A stretch of 64,000 bases of DNA from Sphingobium sp. AS12 (lineage in GTDB: Bacteria > Pseudomonadota > Alphaproteobacteria > Sphingomonadales > Sphingomonadaceae), in contig NZ_JAHRGM010000001.1 of NCBI RefSeq assembly GCF_019097845.1, positions 248,001-312,000 on the forward strand. The letters run 5' to 3'. The number at the start of each line of letters is the position of its first letter. The stretch's first letter is position 1. The translations under genes and the position numbers were made by a program. Of the stretch, positions 7,494-16,264 are shown in pieces. Below the pieces are notes generated by a model. That model had not been told where the DNA came from. It searched no databases and was given only the letters and a program-made list of their open reading frames with translations.

Positions 7494-10256
7494 TCAGTGG
7501 GCGACGGGCGGGGCGAACTTGGTCAGGTCGATGCCGACGACGGCGCTCTTATATTCATCCATGCTGGGCGTGCGGCCAAGAATGGAGGACAGAACGACGA
7601 CCGGAGTTGAGGCCAGCAGCGATTCACCCTTTTTCTCGTCTGTATCTTCCACGACGCGGCCCTGGAACAAGCGGGTCGAGGTGGCCATGACGGTGTCGCC
7701 CTTGGCGGCCTTTTCCTGATTGCCCATGCACAGGTTGCAGCCGGGACGTTCGAGATACAGGGTATTTTCATAAGCGGTGCGGGCCGCGCTCTTGGGGGCG
7801 ACATCGTCAAATTCGAAGCCGGCATATTTTTTGAGCACGTCCCAATCGCCTTCGGCCTTCAGTTCGTCGACGATGTTGTAGGTGGGCGGCGCGACGACCA
7901 GCGGGGCCTTGAACTCGACCTTGCCTTCGGCAGCTTCGATATTTTTGAGCATCTGGGCCAGGATCTTCATGTCGCCCTTATGCACCATGCACGAACCGAT
8001 AAAGCCCAGATCGACCTTCTTGGTGCCGCCATAATAGGAAACGGGGCGGATCGTGTCGTGGGTGTAGCGCTTGGACACGTCCGCATTGTTGACGTCCGGG
8101 TCGGCGATCATCGGTTCGTTGATCAGGTCCAGATCGACAACCACCTCGGCGAAATATTTGGCGTTGGGGTCGGGCGCCAGCGCGGGCTTCACGCCCGAAC
8201 GGATTTCCGCGATCCGCGCGTCGGCCTTGTTAATCAGGCCCTGCAGCGTGCCGGCGGCATTTTCCATGCCCTTGTCGATCATGATCTGGATGCGCGACTT
8301 GGCGATCTCCAGCGACTCGATCAGCGTTTCGTCCTGCGAGATGCAGATCGACGCCTTGGCCTTCATTTCGGCGGTCCAGTCGGTGAAGGTGAAGGCCTGA
8401 TCGGCCAGCAGCGTGCCGATATGGACTTCGATGATGCGACCCTGGAACACATTTTCGCCAAACTGGGCGAGCATCTGCGCCTGGGTCGCGTGGACCACGT
8501 CGCGGAAGTCCATATAGGGCTGCATCTGGCCCTTGAAGGTGACCTTGACCGACTGCGGGATCGGCATGGTAGCTTCGCCCGTCGCCAGCGCCAGCGCAAC
8601 CGTGCCGGAGTCCGCGCCGAAGGCCACGCCCTTCGACATGCGGGTGTGGCTGTCGCCGCCGATGATGATCGCCCAGTCGTCCACGGTGATGTCGTTCAGC
8701 ACCTTGTGAATGACGTCGGTCATCGCATGATAGCGGCCCTTGGGGTCGCGCGCGGTGATGAGGCCAAAATTATTCATGAAGGACATGAGCTTGGGGATAT
8801 TGGCCTGCGCCTTCTTGTCCCAGACCGACGCGGTGTGGCAGCCCGATTGATAGGCGCCGTCGACCAGCGGCGAAATGACGGTGGCCGCCATCGCTTCGAG
8901 TTCCTGCGCGGTCATCAGGCCGGTCGTGTCCTGCGACCCGACGATGTTCACCGTGACGCGGACGTCCGACCCGGCGTGCAGCACCTTGCCCGGCGCGACG
9001 CCGACGGCATTGCGGTTGAAGATTTTTTCGACCGCCGTGAGGCCCTGGCCCTCGACCGAAATTTCCTTGTTCGGCGCGAAAACGAGCGGCGCTTCGACGC
9101 CCAGCGTTTCGGCGGCGAAGGTCTGGAGCTTCTTGCCGAACACGATGGCGTAGCTGCTGCCCGCCTTCATGAATTCCATCTTCTGCGGGGTGAAGGCGGA
9201 GGCGACATCGACCAGCTCATTGCCCGCTTCGTCGGTCAGTTTCTTGTTCTTGACGTCGATCTTGAGAACGGTGCCGGTCGCGACCGAGAATGCTTCCTCC
9301 AGCACCGGATTGCCATCATTGTTCAGGATGGCCTTGCCATCCGGGCCGGTCATCTTGACCCAGTTTTTAAGGTTGATGCCGATGCCGCCGGTCACGTCCA
9401 CGGTGGTCGCGAAGATGGGCGAGATGCCGTTGGTGCCGCCGACGACCGGGGCATAGTTGACGAAAGGCACATAGGGACTGGACTGTTTGCCGGTCCACAG
9501 CGCCACATTGTTGACGCCCGACATACGCGAGGAGCCGACGCCCATCGTGCCTTTCTCCGCGATCAGCATGACGCGCTTGTCGGGGTGCTGGGCCTTCAAT
9601 GCCACGATTTCCTGCTGCGCCTGCGGCGTCATCATGCACAGGCCGTGCAGTTCGCGGTCGGAGCGAGAGTGCGCCTGATTGCCCGGCGAGAGCAGGTCGG
9701 TCGAGATATCGCCTTCGCCAGCGATGTAGGTGACGACCTTGATCTCATCCTCGACATCGGGGAGCTTGGTGAAGAATTCGGCCTGGGCGTAGCTTTCCAG
9801 CACGTCCTTGGCGACGGCGTTGCCCGCCAGATAGGCGTCGCGCAGGCGGAACATATCGGCGTCGTAGAGGAAGAATTGCGTCTTGAGGACGTCGCCGGCC
9901 TGAACCGCGATCGCGGCATCATCGCCAAGCGCGATGTCGAGCAGCACGCCGATCGAGGGGCCGCCTTTCATATGGCTGAGCAGTTCGAGCGCGAAGGCGG
10001 GGGTGATTTCCGGGACGGTCACTTCGCCCAGGATGATCTGCTTGAGGAACGCGGCCTTGGCTGCGGCTGCGCTCGTGGTGCCGGGCAGCGTGTTGTAAAT
10101 GAAGAATTTGAGCGCGTCGGCGCGATGTTCGCTTGCCGCATCCTGGATGATGGCGATGATTTCGGTGAGCAGGACACCGTCGTCGATCGGCTTGGGCGCA
10201 AGTCCCTGAGTCTTTCGGCTGTCGATTTCGGCCAGATAATCCAGGTAAATGCTCAT
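7494..10256 (-). CDS. acnB: Aconitate hydratase B / 2-methylisocitrate dehydratase
   Basis: 920 residues with the AcnB domain order: an N-terminal HEAT-like helical region, the swivel domain (about 170-380, with GSSRMSGVNN), then the catalytic cluster domains. Cluster cysteines are C756 (GSCMVHKGD) and C840/C843 (GCNLCMGNQ). AcnB runs the TCA step and, in some bacteria, 2-methylcitrate breakdown. It is longer than the roughly 865-residue E. coli enzyme, mainly at internal insertions and the C terminus. It lies upstream of acnA on the same strand, but the long repeat-filled gap suggests separate transcription. No prp genes are nearby, so a methylcitrate role is not supported by context. Confidence 0.96.
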   Translation of the reverse strand: MSIYLDYLAEIDSRKTQGLAPKPIDDGVLLTEIIAIIQDAASEHRADALKFFIYNTLPGTTSAAAAKAAFLKQIILGEVTVPEITPAFALELLSHMKGGPSIGVLLDIALGDDAAIAVQAGDVLKTQFFLYDADMFRLRDAYLAGNAVAKDVLESYAQAEFFTKLPDVEDEIKVVTYIAGEGDISTDLLSPGNQAHSRSDRELHGLCMMTPQAQQEIVALKAQHPDKRVMLIAEKGTMGVGSSRMSGVNNVALWTGKQSSPYVPFVNYAPVVGGTNGISPIFATTVDVTGGIGINLKNWVKMTGPDGKAILNNDGNPVLEEAFSVATGTVLKIDVKNKKLTDEAGNELVDVASAFTPQKMEFMKAGSSYAIVFGKKLQTFAAETLGVEAPLVFAPNKEISVEGQGLTAVEKIFNRNAVGVAPGKVLHAGSDVRVTVNIVGSQDTTGLMTAQELEAMAATVISPLVDGAYQSGCHTASVWDKKAQANIPKLMSFMNNFGLITARDPKGRYHAMTDVIHKVLNDITVDDWAIIIGGDSHTRMSKGVAFGADSGTVALALATGEATMPIPQSVKVTFKGQMQPYMDFRDVVHATQAQMLAQFGENVFQGRIIEVHIGTLLADQAFTFTDWTAEMKAKASICISQDETLIESLEIAKSRIQIMIDKGMENAAGTLQGLINKADARIAEIRSGVKPALAPDPNAKYFAEVVVDLDLINEPMIADPDVNNADVSKRYTHDTIRPVSYYGGTKKVDLGFIGSCMVHKGDMKILAQMLKNIEAAEGKVEFKAPLVVAPPTYNIVDELKAEGDWDVLKKYAGFEFDDVAPKSAARTAYENTLYLERPGCNLCMGNQEKAAKGDTVMATSTRLFQGRVVEDTDEKKGESLLASTPVVVLSSILGRTPSMDEYKSAVVGIDLTKFAPPVAH

Positions 10257-10419
10257 CTTTTCCCCAACGTCATAAAGTGCACGGATTCGACGCGCAGCGC
10301 CACTTGCCGATCTTTATGCCCGGTCTGGGGAGCTGTCGGCCCCCGGTAGGCGAACCGACACGGATTGGCAAGCCGCCGCAGCGCAGCAAAAATGGCTTGG
10401 GGCCGTTGGGTGGGACGGG

Positions 10420-12186
10420 TCAGCGCGCTTTTTGCGCCGCGATCCAGGCGTCGATCTGGCTGTCCAGCACCGTCAGCGGCACCGCGCCCTGCGCCAGTAC
10501 GGCGTCGTGGAAGGCGCGCAGGTCGAATTTCGGACCCAGTGCCGCCTCCGCCTTTGCCCGCAATTCGCGGATTTTGATCTCGCCCAGCTTGTAGCCCAGC
10601 GCCTGGCCCGGCCAGCTGATATAGCGATTGACCTCCGCATCGATATTGGCGTCGGACAGCGCGCTGTTATCCTTCATGAAGGCGACGGCGCGGGCCTTGT
10701 CCCAGCCCTTGGCATGGATGCCGGTATCGACCACCAGACGGCAGGCGCGCCACATTTCGTAGGAGAGGCGACCCATCATCTTTTCGGGCGTGTCGTACAG
10801 GCCCATCTCTTCACCCAGATATTCGGTGTAGAGCGCCCAGCCTTCGACATAGGCGGTGAAGCCTGCGAGATATTTGCGGAACGGGGGCAGCGGTAATTCC
10901 TGTTGCAACGCGATCTGGTTGTGATGCCCTGGCACCGCTTCATGGGCGGTCAGCGCGGGCAGTTCCCAAAAGGGGCGCTGGTCGAGTTTCGAGGTGTTGA
11001 CGTAGTATGTCCCCGCAATGCCGCTTTCGGGGGAGCCGGGCATATAATAGGCGGTGGTCGTCCCTTCGGCTTCGGCGGCGGGGATGGGTTTGAGGCCATA
11101 GGGCAGGCGGGGCAGGGTGCCGAAATAGCGGGGGAGCAGGCCGTCAATCGCCTTGGCCTGACGCGCGGCGACTTGCAGCAGTTCTTCCGGCGTCTTGGCA
11201 TAATAGCGCGGATCGGTGCGCAAATGGGTGGTGAAGGCAGCGCGGCTGGAATAGCCTGCCTTGGCCGACACTTCATCCATGCGGGCGCGGATGCGGGCAA
11301 CTTCGGACAGGCCGATGGCATGAATCTGGTCCGGCGTCAGGTCGGTGGTGGTATGGGCGCGGACCCGGCTGGCATACCAGGCCGCGCCGCCCGGCAGGGT
11401 GGAGGCGCTGTCGCTCTTGCGGCAGGCGGGCAGATAATCCTTCACGAACAGGTCGTGCCATTTGCCATATTCGGGGGCGATGACATCGCGGATCAGGGTC
11501 GCGGCGCGGGCCTGCATCGCGGCCCAGTCCGCATCGCTGATGTCGCGGGGCTTGGCGCGGGTGAAGGGTTCGTAGAAGCGGGTGTCCTGCGGCTGGCCCG
11601 CGACGATGCCGCTGATGCTGGCGGCATATTTGCCCAGAACCGAGCAGGGCTGGACATAGCCGCCCCTGATCGCCTGCCGCGTGATGGCCAGCGCATCGCC
11701 ATTTTGCCTGGGGTAGAGCGAGAGGCGCGTCAGATAGCTGTCATAGTCGGCGCGGTTGTAGAAGGGCAGGCCGTCGCCCATGCTGGCAAAGCCCTGATGC
11801 CAGCCATAATAGGTGGTGAACAGCATCAGCCGTTCGGCGGGATGCGCTTCGCCGGCAATATCATCACGCAGCATCCAGAGCAGCACGGCGCGGTTGACGC
11901 GATCGCTGGCGTCGAGGCCGGTGTCAGCGATCGCGTCGAGCCGGGCGACGAAGGCCTGCTCCGCCTTGATCTGCGCGGCGCGGCCCGCCAGCGAAATGTC
12001 GTAGATGCGGTCGTCATAGCTGCGGACGCCGCGTGCGGTGGCATCGACCGGATGGACCGAAAGCCACCAGGCCCAATGATCGTCCAGGACTTTGGTGAGG
12101 GCGTCATGGGGCGTTTGCGCCTGCGCCATAGCGGGGCTGGCGGTGGCGACGAGGGGGGCGAGGAGGAGGGCGATGATATTGCGCAT
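10420..12186 (-). CDS. DUF885 family exported metallopeptidase-like protein
   Basis: 588 residues. I place the start at 12186 (MRNIIALLLAPLVATASPAMAQAQ), which gives a clean Sec signal peptide; the frame stays open for 83 more codons upstream but that stretch is non-coding in character. The centre carries HEAVPGHH (from H415), an HExxxGH-like zinc site typical of DUF885, and a downstream EGWALYTEYLGEEMG supplies the expected glutamate. DUF885 proteins are predicted peptidases with few characterised members. The cysteines near 220 and 280 might form a periplasmic disulfide. It is last in a minus-strand run after the dehydrogenase and DUF5818 genes. Confidence 0.88.
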   Translation of the reverse strand: MRNIIALLLAPLVATASPAMAQAQTPHDALTKVLDDHWAWWLSVHPVDATARGVRSYDDRIYDISLAGRAAQIKAEQAFVARLDAIADTGLDASDRVNRAVLLWMLRDDIAGEAHPAERLMLFTTYYGWHQGFASMGDGLPFYNRADYDSYLTRLSLYPRQNGDALAITRQAIRGGYVQPCSVLGKYAASISGIVAGQPQDTRFYEPFTRAKPRDISDADWAAMQARAATLIRDVIAPEYGKWHDLFVKDYLPACRKSDSASTLPGGAAWYASRVRAHTTTDLTPDQIHAIGLSEVARIRARMDEVSAKAGYSSRAAFTTHLRTDPRYYAKTPEELLQVAARQAKAIDGLLPRYFGTLPRLPYGLKPIPAAEAEGTTTAYYMPGSPESGIAGTYYVNTSKLDQRPFWELPALTAHEAVPGHHNQIALQQELPLPPFRKYLAGFTAYVEGWALYTEYLGEEMGLYDTPEKMMGRLSYEMWRACRLVVDTGIHAKGWDKARAVAFMKDNSALSDANIDAEVNRYISWPGQALGYKLGEIKIRELRAKAEAALGPKFDLRAFHDAVLAQGAVPLTVLDSQIDAWIAAQKAR

Positions 12187-12241
12187 GGGCCAAGGGATCG
12201 CGCGTCCCGGCGCATTTGGCAAGGGGATCAGGCCGGGGAGA

Positions 12242-12445
12242 TCAGGCCGGTGCGACGCCGTCCGCTTCGACGATGTCGTCGCCAGCGTGGAAACCGCGCA
12301 CCCGGACCCGCTTTTCGACCAGATCGACAGGAACGCGCAGCAGGACGAGGCGATAGGTGCCGCCACTATCACGCCGGAGCAGGAAACCGGCGGCGTCGCG
12401 GACCAGTCGCCCGGTTTCGTCCACCGCTGCGCCAACCTCCGTCAC
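12242..12445 (-). CDS. Small DUF5818-like protein, GTG start
   Basis: 67 residues if started at the GTG at 12445 (reads VTEVGAAVDETGRLV). The pattern ETGRLVRDAAGFLLRRDSGGTYRLVLLRVPVDLVEKRVRVRGF, here interrupted by no gaps beyond one short loop, is like small sphingomonad proteins annotated DUF5818: a short beta-rich fold with an xLVxKRVRVxG strand. No ATG is available in the coding part. The start lies 4 bases past the stop of the dehydrogenase gene, which argues for translational coupling. Function is unknown. Confidence 0.6.
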   Translation of the reverse strand: MTEVGAAVDETGRLVRDAAGFLLRRDSGGTYRLVLLRVPVDLVEKRVRVRGFHAGDDIVEADGVAPA

Positions 12446-12449
12446 GCGG

Positions 12450-13448
12450 TCAGACCCAGCCTTCCAGCACCTGATTGGGCGGGCGGTGGCCATCGACCCA
12501 GCTGCGGATATTGGCGATGACGCGCGCGCCGGTGGCGTCGCGGCCCTCGAAGGTGGCGGACCCCATATGCGGCAGCAGCACGACATTGGAGAGGGCGAAG
12601 AGGCGGGGATCGACCGCGGGTTCGTGGGTATAGACGTCCAGCCCCGCGCCCGCGATGCGGCCTTCGTCCAGCGCGACGATCAGCGCGGCTTCGTCGGTGA
12701 TTTCCGCGCGGGATGTGTTGATGAGATAGGCGTCGGGGCGCATCAGCGCGATCCGCCGGGCGTCGATCAGGCCGCGCGTGTCGGCGTTGAGCGGGCAGTG
12801 GATCGACACGATGTCGCAGGCGGCGAGCAGGCCGTCGACGTCGCCGACCCATTCAGCCTCCAGTTCCTGCTCCACCTCGAACGGCAGGCGGTGGCGGTTG
12901 TGATAGGCGATGGTCAGGCCAAAGGCACGGGCGCGGCGGGCAACAGCGCGACCGATGCGGCCCATGCCGATGATGCCGAGCTTCTTGCCGCCGATGCGGT
13001 GGCCCAGCATCCCCGACGGACTCCAGCCGCGCCATTCGCCGCTGCGCACCAGCTTCTCGCCCTCGGCCAGGCGGCGGGGGACCGACAGGATCAGCGCCAT
13101 CGTCATGTCGGCGGTATCCTCGGTCAGGACGCCGGGCGTATTGGTGACGATGATGCCTTTGGCGCGGGCGGCGGTCAGGTCGATATGATCGACGCCGCTG
13201 CCGAAGCTGGCGATGAGTTGCAGCCGGTCGGGCGCAGCGGCGATCAGTGTGGCGTCGATCTGGTCGTTGATGGTGGGCACCAGCACGTCGCATTGCGCCA
13301 TGGCGCGGGCGAGTTCGGTGCGGCTCATCGGCTGATCACCGACATTGAAGCTGGCGTCGAACAGTTCGGCCATGCGCGCCTCCACATTGGGGGGCAGGCG
13401 TCGCGTGACGATGACGCGCGGCTTGGCGGGGCGCGGTTTTTTGGCCAT
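12450..13448 (-). CDS. D-2-hydroxyacid dehydrogenase (glyoxylate/hydroxypyruvate reductase type)
   Basis: 332 residues. It has the two-domain fold of NAD(P)-dependent D-2-hydroxyacid dehydrogenases. The dinucleotide loop is GMGRIG (161-166) and the catalytic set is R247 (NTSRAE), E276 (THEP) and H294 (PHMGSA). FGSGVDHID (82-90) is the substrate-loop motif seen in glyoxylate and hydroxypyruvate reductases. NTSRAEITDE departs slightly from the common NxxRGxxVDE. Several cofactor-determining residues after the glycine loop (HNRHRLP) include arginines, which favours NADPH, but this is inference. It is followed by the DUF5818 and DUF885 genes with short gaps. Confidence 0.92.
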   Translation of the reverse strand: MAKKPRPAKPRVIVTRRLPPNVEARMAELFDASFNVGDQPMSRTELARAMAQCDVLVPTINDQIDATLIAAAPDRLQLIASFGSGVDHIDLTAARAKGIIVTNTPGVLTEDTADMTMALILSVPRRLAEGEKLVRSGEWRGWSPSGMLGHRIGGKKLGIIGMGRIGRAVARRARAFGLTIAYHNRHRLPFEVEQELEAEWVGDVDGLLAACDIVSIHCPLNADTRGLIDARRIALMRPDAYLINTSRAEITDEAALIVALDEGRIAGAGLDVYTHEPAVDPRLFALSNVVLLPHMGSATFEGRDATGARVIANIRSWVDGHRPPNQVLEGWV

Positions 13449-13576
13449 GTCCCGCCGCTATGCCCGCCCGCGCCATCGGTCAAGCGCTTATGGCGGATCG
13501 GGCAAGTCTGCGGTTGTCGCGGGGGCGGCGCAGCGGCTATGGGAAGGCCATGGGTGACAGGAAAAACAGGTCTGGC

Positions 13577-14047
13577 ATGAAGCGCATCTGGCTGGGCGCG
13601 GGCGTCGTTATGGCGCTGGGCGTTGCGGGCGGCGCGGTGATCGCGGCGGGGAAGCCCGTGCCTTACTGGGCGTCGATTTCGCAGCCGGAGGCGCGGATGC
13701 GGGTCGGGCCAAGCCTGGATTACCCGTCCAACTGGATCTACCGCCGCCGCGACCTGCCGGTGAAGGTGGTGCAGGTGCTGGGCCTGTGGCGCAAGGTCGA
13801 GGACCCGGACGGCGCGCAGGGGTGGATGCATGTCCGCCTGCTGAGCGACACGCCTACCGGCGTGGTGCGGGTGGCCGAAGCGCCGATGCGCGAATCAGCG
13901 AGCGATGGCGCGCGGACGCTGTTCCGCGCGCAAAAGGGCGTGGTCGGGCGCCTGTCCGACTGTTCGGGCGGGTGGTGCAGCTTCGACGTGAAGGGCCAGC
14001 GCGGTTATGTGAAGGCGCAGGATGTCTGGGGCGCGACCGACAAATAG
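13577..14047 (+). CDS. Exported SH3-domain protein
   Basis: 156 residues. The start at 13577 (MKRIWLGAGVVMALGVAGGAVIA) gives a signal peptide or N-terminal anchor; a longer start at 13550 is possible. Residues about 30-95 form an SH3-like fold (PEARMRVGPSLDYPSNWIY... GLWRKVEDPDGAQGWMHVRLL) and a second SH3-like repeat follows (about 100-150, ending GYVKAQDVWG). Two cysteines (DCSGGWCSF) could form a disulfide. Bacterial SH3 proteins of this type are periplasmic and often bind peptidoglycan; the partner here is unknown. The gene is divergent from the dehydrogenase gene. Confidence 0.85.
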   Translation: MKRIWLGAGVVMALGVAGGAVIAAGKPVPYWASISQPEARMRVGPSLDYPSNWIYRRRDLPVKVVQVLGLWRKVEDPDGAQGWMHVRLLSDTPTGVVRVAEAPMRESASDGARTLFRAQKGVVGRLSDCSGGWCSFDVKGQRGYVKAQDVWGATDK

Positions 14048-14309
14048 GATTTGCGGGGCTTAACTTCGCATATTTCCCGGTGATTGCGATATTTTCGTGC
14101 GTACTGCGGACAGGATGTTACGCGGGGCGGTGGTTGCGGGCGGTGCGGAAGTTCGCAAACTTCGCCCGTGTCGCGTGTGGGGGATTTGCGCGGGCGTGCT
14201 GGGGTGGACGATGGGAAAGAGCTGGGCACGGGTGTAGCAGGTGGGGTGGTTGTAGGACAGCGTGTGGGTCTGGCTAGGGTGGTTAGCGGAATGGCGGCTT
14301 TCAATCAGT
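14048..14309. other. 262-base gap, no gene seen
   Basis: After the SH3 protein stop the sequence is rich in GGGG/TGGG and in short AT patches (around 14065-14098). Frames on both strands are open for up to about 100 codons but have poor residue composition. I see no tRNA, hairpin terminator or repeat-family member here. Confidence 0.5.
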
Positions 14310-14615
14310 TTACTTCCGCGAGGTCCTATAGATAGACCTGAACAACAGGTATCCACCGACCACCAAAACGAAAATCATCCATAGACCAGTCACGACCATG
14401 ATGGTTTTGCCTGTAGATGAAGCATCGGACCATTTCCCGGTAAAAGGGACGGTCAAAATCGCTGGAGTGAACGCCAAAAGAAACAGCTTTGCTTCATTGC
14501 GCCTGGATCGCCGCAAGCCGTGAAAACGATCATTCGCAGTCCTGCCATGGAATAGACGGCGGAGAGCGGCTTCCTCGCGTTTCGTCCATCGACCAATGGT
14601 ATTTCGAATGCTCAT
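14310..14615 (-). CDS. Hypothetical small membrane protein
   Basis: 101 residues from the ATG at 14615 (MSIRNTIGRWTKREEAALRRLF); the frame is open for 29 more codons upstream. The N-terminal half is highly basic, followed by two hydrophobic segments (about 45-62 and 74-94) and a basic tail (RSIYRTSRK). I do not recognise a family. Base composition is visibly less GC-rich than the neighbours. The ribosome binding site is weak. Coding status is likely but not certain. Confidence 0.5.
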   Translation of the reverse strand: MSIRNTIGRWTKREEAALRRLFHGRTANDRFHGLRRSRRNEAKLFLLAFTPAILTVPFTGKWSDASSTGKTIMVVTGLWMIFVLVVGGYLLFRSIYRTSRK

Positions 14616-14863
14616 GGGCGATAGGCTCTCATGATGGAGCGCTGTAGCAGGGCATTTATAATGTCCGCTAGCGGGGAAAGATATTTCTAGTCCGAACGGC
14701 AAAAACTGGTCGTTCGGCGACAGTCCGCTTTGCCCGGCTGTTAACCATCTTCATGAACCAGTCTCTTGCAAGAGGTTACGGTTGTAACACTGAAAATGCA
14801 CGCAAATCTGCGATTTTAGGGAATGGCCGTCAGGGGTGGATGGCGGACGCGCGGCTTACGACA

Positions 14864-15376
14864 TCAGGATTTGATAGTGTAGGCCCTTAAAACGGACAGA
14901 CCGCGCTCCTTTACGTTCATTCGGTTGTCTAGCATTTCATATTGGAAATATACGTTCCAGCGCGCTGCTCGGTAGGTCACATTGGTCGCACAGTTGCTAA
15001 GCGATCCGACTTTTATCGAGTTTCTCAGGCAGATCGACGTTCCCCATGGCCGCTTAACGATGAAGGCGTCGGGAGAAGATCTGAATTGAAAGCTACCTCG
15101 GTAAATGTAGGGTATTCCCTTTCGTTCAGCATCAATCCTGTTTTCAATTATCTCTCGATCGTCATATTCGAGGTTGATGCTTTGTTGTCGATCCTCTTCA
15201 GGCGTTACATATGCTACAAAGGACGGGCGAGACGCTCCATCATCTGTGATACTTCTATAAAAGTCGTGTCGGGGAAAGCGCAGATATGCATCGCCAACGT
15301 GAACTACTTCCGGCGGCTTTGGACCACACCCTGCGAGTAGCGTCACATATGCGAGAATTGGCATTCGGAATGGCAT
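14864..15376 (-). CDS. Hypothetical lipoprotein
   Basis: 170 residues. The N terminus MPFRMPILAYVTLLAGCGPKPP has a short hydrophobic stretch and a lipobox (LLAGC), so the mature protein would start at C17 and be membrane-anchored. The rest is soluble and mixed, with cysteines at about 128 and 140 that could pair. I do not recognise a family. The region (about 14.3-15.4 kb) has codon use and GC content clearly below the surrounding genes, suggesting acquisition from elsewhere. The start follows an AGGAGA-like box (revcomp of TCTCCTTC just past 15380). Confidence 0.65.
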   Translation of the reverse strand: MPFRMPILAYVTLLAGCGPKPPEVVHVGDAYLRFPRHDFYRSITDDGASRPSFVAYVTPEEDRQQSINLEYDDREIIENRIDAERKGIPYIYRGSFQFRSSPDAFIVKRPWGTSICLRNSIKVGSLSNCATNVTYRAARWNVYFQYEMLDNRMNVKERGLSVLRAYTIKS

Positions 15377-15499
15377 AGCGTCTCCTTCGGGATGCCTAGT
15401 AGCAAGAAGGCGTTAAAGGTCCGCTTCTGGTCGTTCATTGCCACGGTGACGAAGGTGGTGTGGCGGCCTCTCGATATGTCTGCGCCGCCTGCGTCGGTC

Positions 15500-15580
15500 C
15501 CCCTCTTCCAACTTCGCCTAACCTCATAGCGATCGGTAAGGCTGCGTATCCTTCTCCCCCGTGGGGAGAAGGGAGGGGGG
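15500..15580. repeat. Family E repeat copy 1
   Basis: It reads CCCCTCTTCCAACTTCGCC, then TAACCTCATAGCGATCGGTAA, then GGCTGCGTATCCTTCTCCCC and its complement GGGGAGAAGG, ending in a hairpin. Related copies lie at 16190-16262 and 26798-26871. It fills part of the 365-base gap between the lipoprotein and DUF454 genes (15377-15741), where I see no gene. Confidence 0.7.
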
Positions 15581-15607
15581 CGCTGTTTGCTATCAATTAA
15601 ACAGCGT

Positions 15608-15702
15608 CGTCATCCTGACGGAAGTCAGGATCCATTGGCTCTACGTTTGCGCTCAATCGCTAGTCTTGCGGGAATGGATCCCGGATCAAGTCCGGGATGA
15701 CG
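15608..15702. repeat. Family B paired-hairpin repeat copy 1
   Basis: Two hairpins face each other: CGTCATCCTGACGGAAGTCAGG on the left and CCCGGATCAAGTCCGGGATGACG on the right, with GATCCAT and ATGGATC between. Outer ends CGTCATCC and GGATGACG are inverted. A related copy lies at 36890-36964. Confidence 0.75.
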
Positions 15703-15741
15703 AAGTGAGGGAACTGGCGTCGTTCTTCTAGCGATCCCCCC

Positions 15742-16095
15742 TCACGCTTCCGGGCGGGTCCAGATCCAGGTGCCGCCGATCAGGGCGGCGGTGAGGGGGA
15801 GGAGATACCAGGGCCAGGGGGAGAGGAAGAGGGCGAGGGTGGCGCTGAAGGTGAAGGCGGCGAGCGCGGCTTTCTTGCCGCGGCGGCTGATCGCGCCGCG
15901 GTCCCGCCAGCGGCGGATGTGGGGGCCAAAATGTTTGTGGTCCAGCAGCTTTGTCTCCAGCGCGGGACTTGAGCGGGCGAAGCAGAAGGCGGCGAGGATC
16001 ATGAAGGGGACGGTGGGGAGCAGCGGCAGGAAGGCGCCGATCGCGCCGAGGCCGAGCGAGGCGAAGCCGGCGATGAGGTAGAGGTGCCGCCGCAT
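15742..16095 (-). CDS. DUF454 (YbaN-like) inner membrane protein
   Basis: 117 residues. The opening RHLYLIAGFASLGLGAIGAFLPLLPTVPFMILAAFCFARSSP carries the DUF454 hallmark: one helix, then GxxLPLLPTxPFxLLAAxxFxRSSP. A loop with HKHFGPHIRRWRDRGAIS follows, then two more helices. Family members are small inner-membrane proteins of unknown function, sometimes near heme or iron genes. Here the gene stands between repeat elements with no informative neighbour. The family match is confident; the function is not known. Confidence 0.88.
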   Translation of the reverse strand: MRRHLYLIAGFASLGLGAIGAFLPLLPTVPFMILAAFCFARSSPALETKLLDHKHFGPHIRRWRDRGAISRRGKKAALAAFTFSATLALFLSPWPWYLLPLTAALIGGTWIWTRPEA

Positions 16096-16189
16096 GGGGT
16101 TCCTGTTCTGGCCGGGGTGGGGCGTGAGATGCTATTGCTTCGCAGGTGCGGGGGTGGATGGCAAGGGTGGAGGGTGGCTTTGGCGTCGT

Positions 16190-16262
16190 GCCCCCTCATC
16201 CAACTTCGTCTAAGCCGCTTCGCGGCCAAGGCTTCGTATCCTTCTCCCCCGTGGGGAGAAGG
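16190..16262. repeat. Family E repeat copy 2, abutting the kinase stop codon
   Basis: It shares CCCCTC.TCCAACTTCG.CTAA, AGGCT.CGTATCC and the terminal hairpin CCTTCTCCCC/GGGGAGAAGG with the copies at 15500 and 26798. Its end lies 2 bases from the TAA of the histidine kinase gene (minus strand, 16265-16267). Confidence 0.7.
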
Positions 16263-16264
16263 TT

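Noticed and set aside
7980-10349. A 789-codon plus-strand open frame opposite acnB
   Set aside because: It is the antisense shadow of acnB; composition (Asp/Arg/Gly/Val repeats) is typical of antisense frames in high-GC genes.
10257-10419. Terminator or small RNA between DUF885 and acnB
   Set aside because: No stable stem with T run and no promoter-like boxes were seen on either strand.
12187-12435. 83-codon upstream extension of the DUF885 gene
   Set aside because: It would remove the signal peptide from the N terminus and overlaps the DUF5818 gene.
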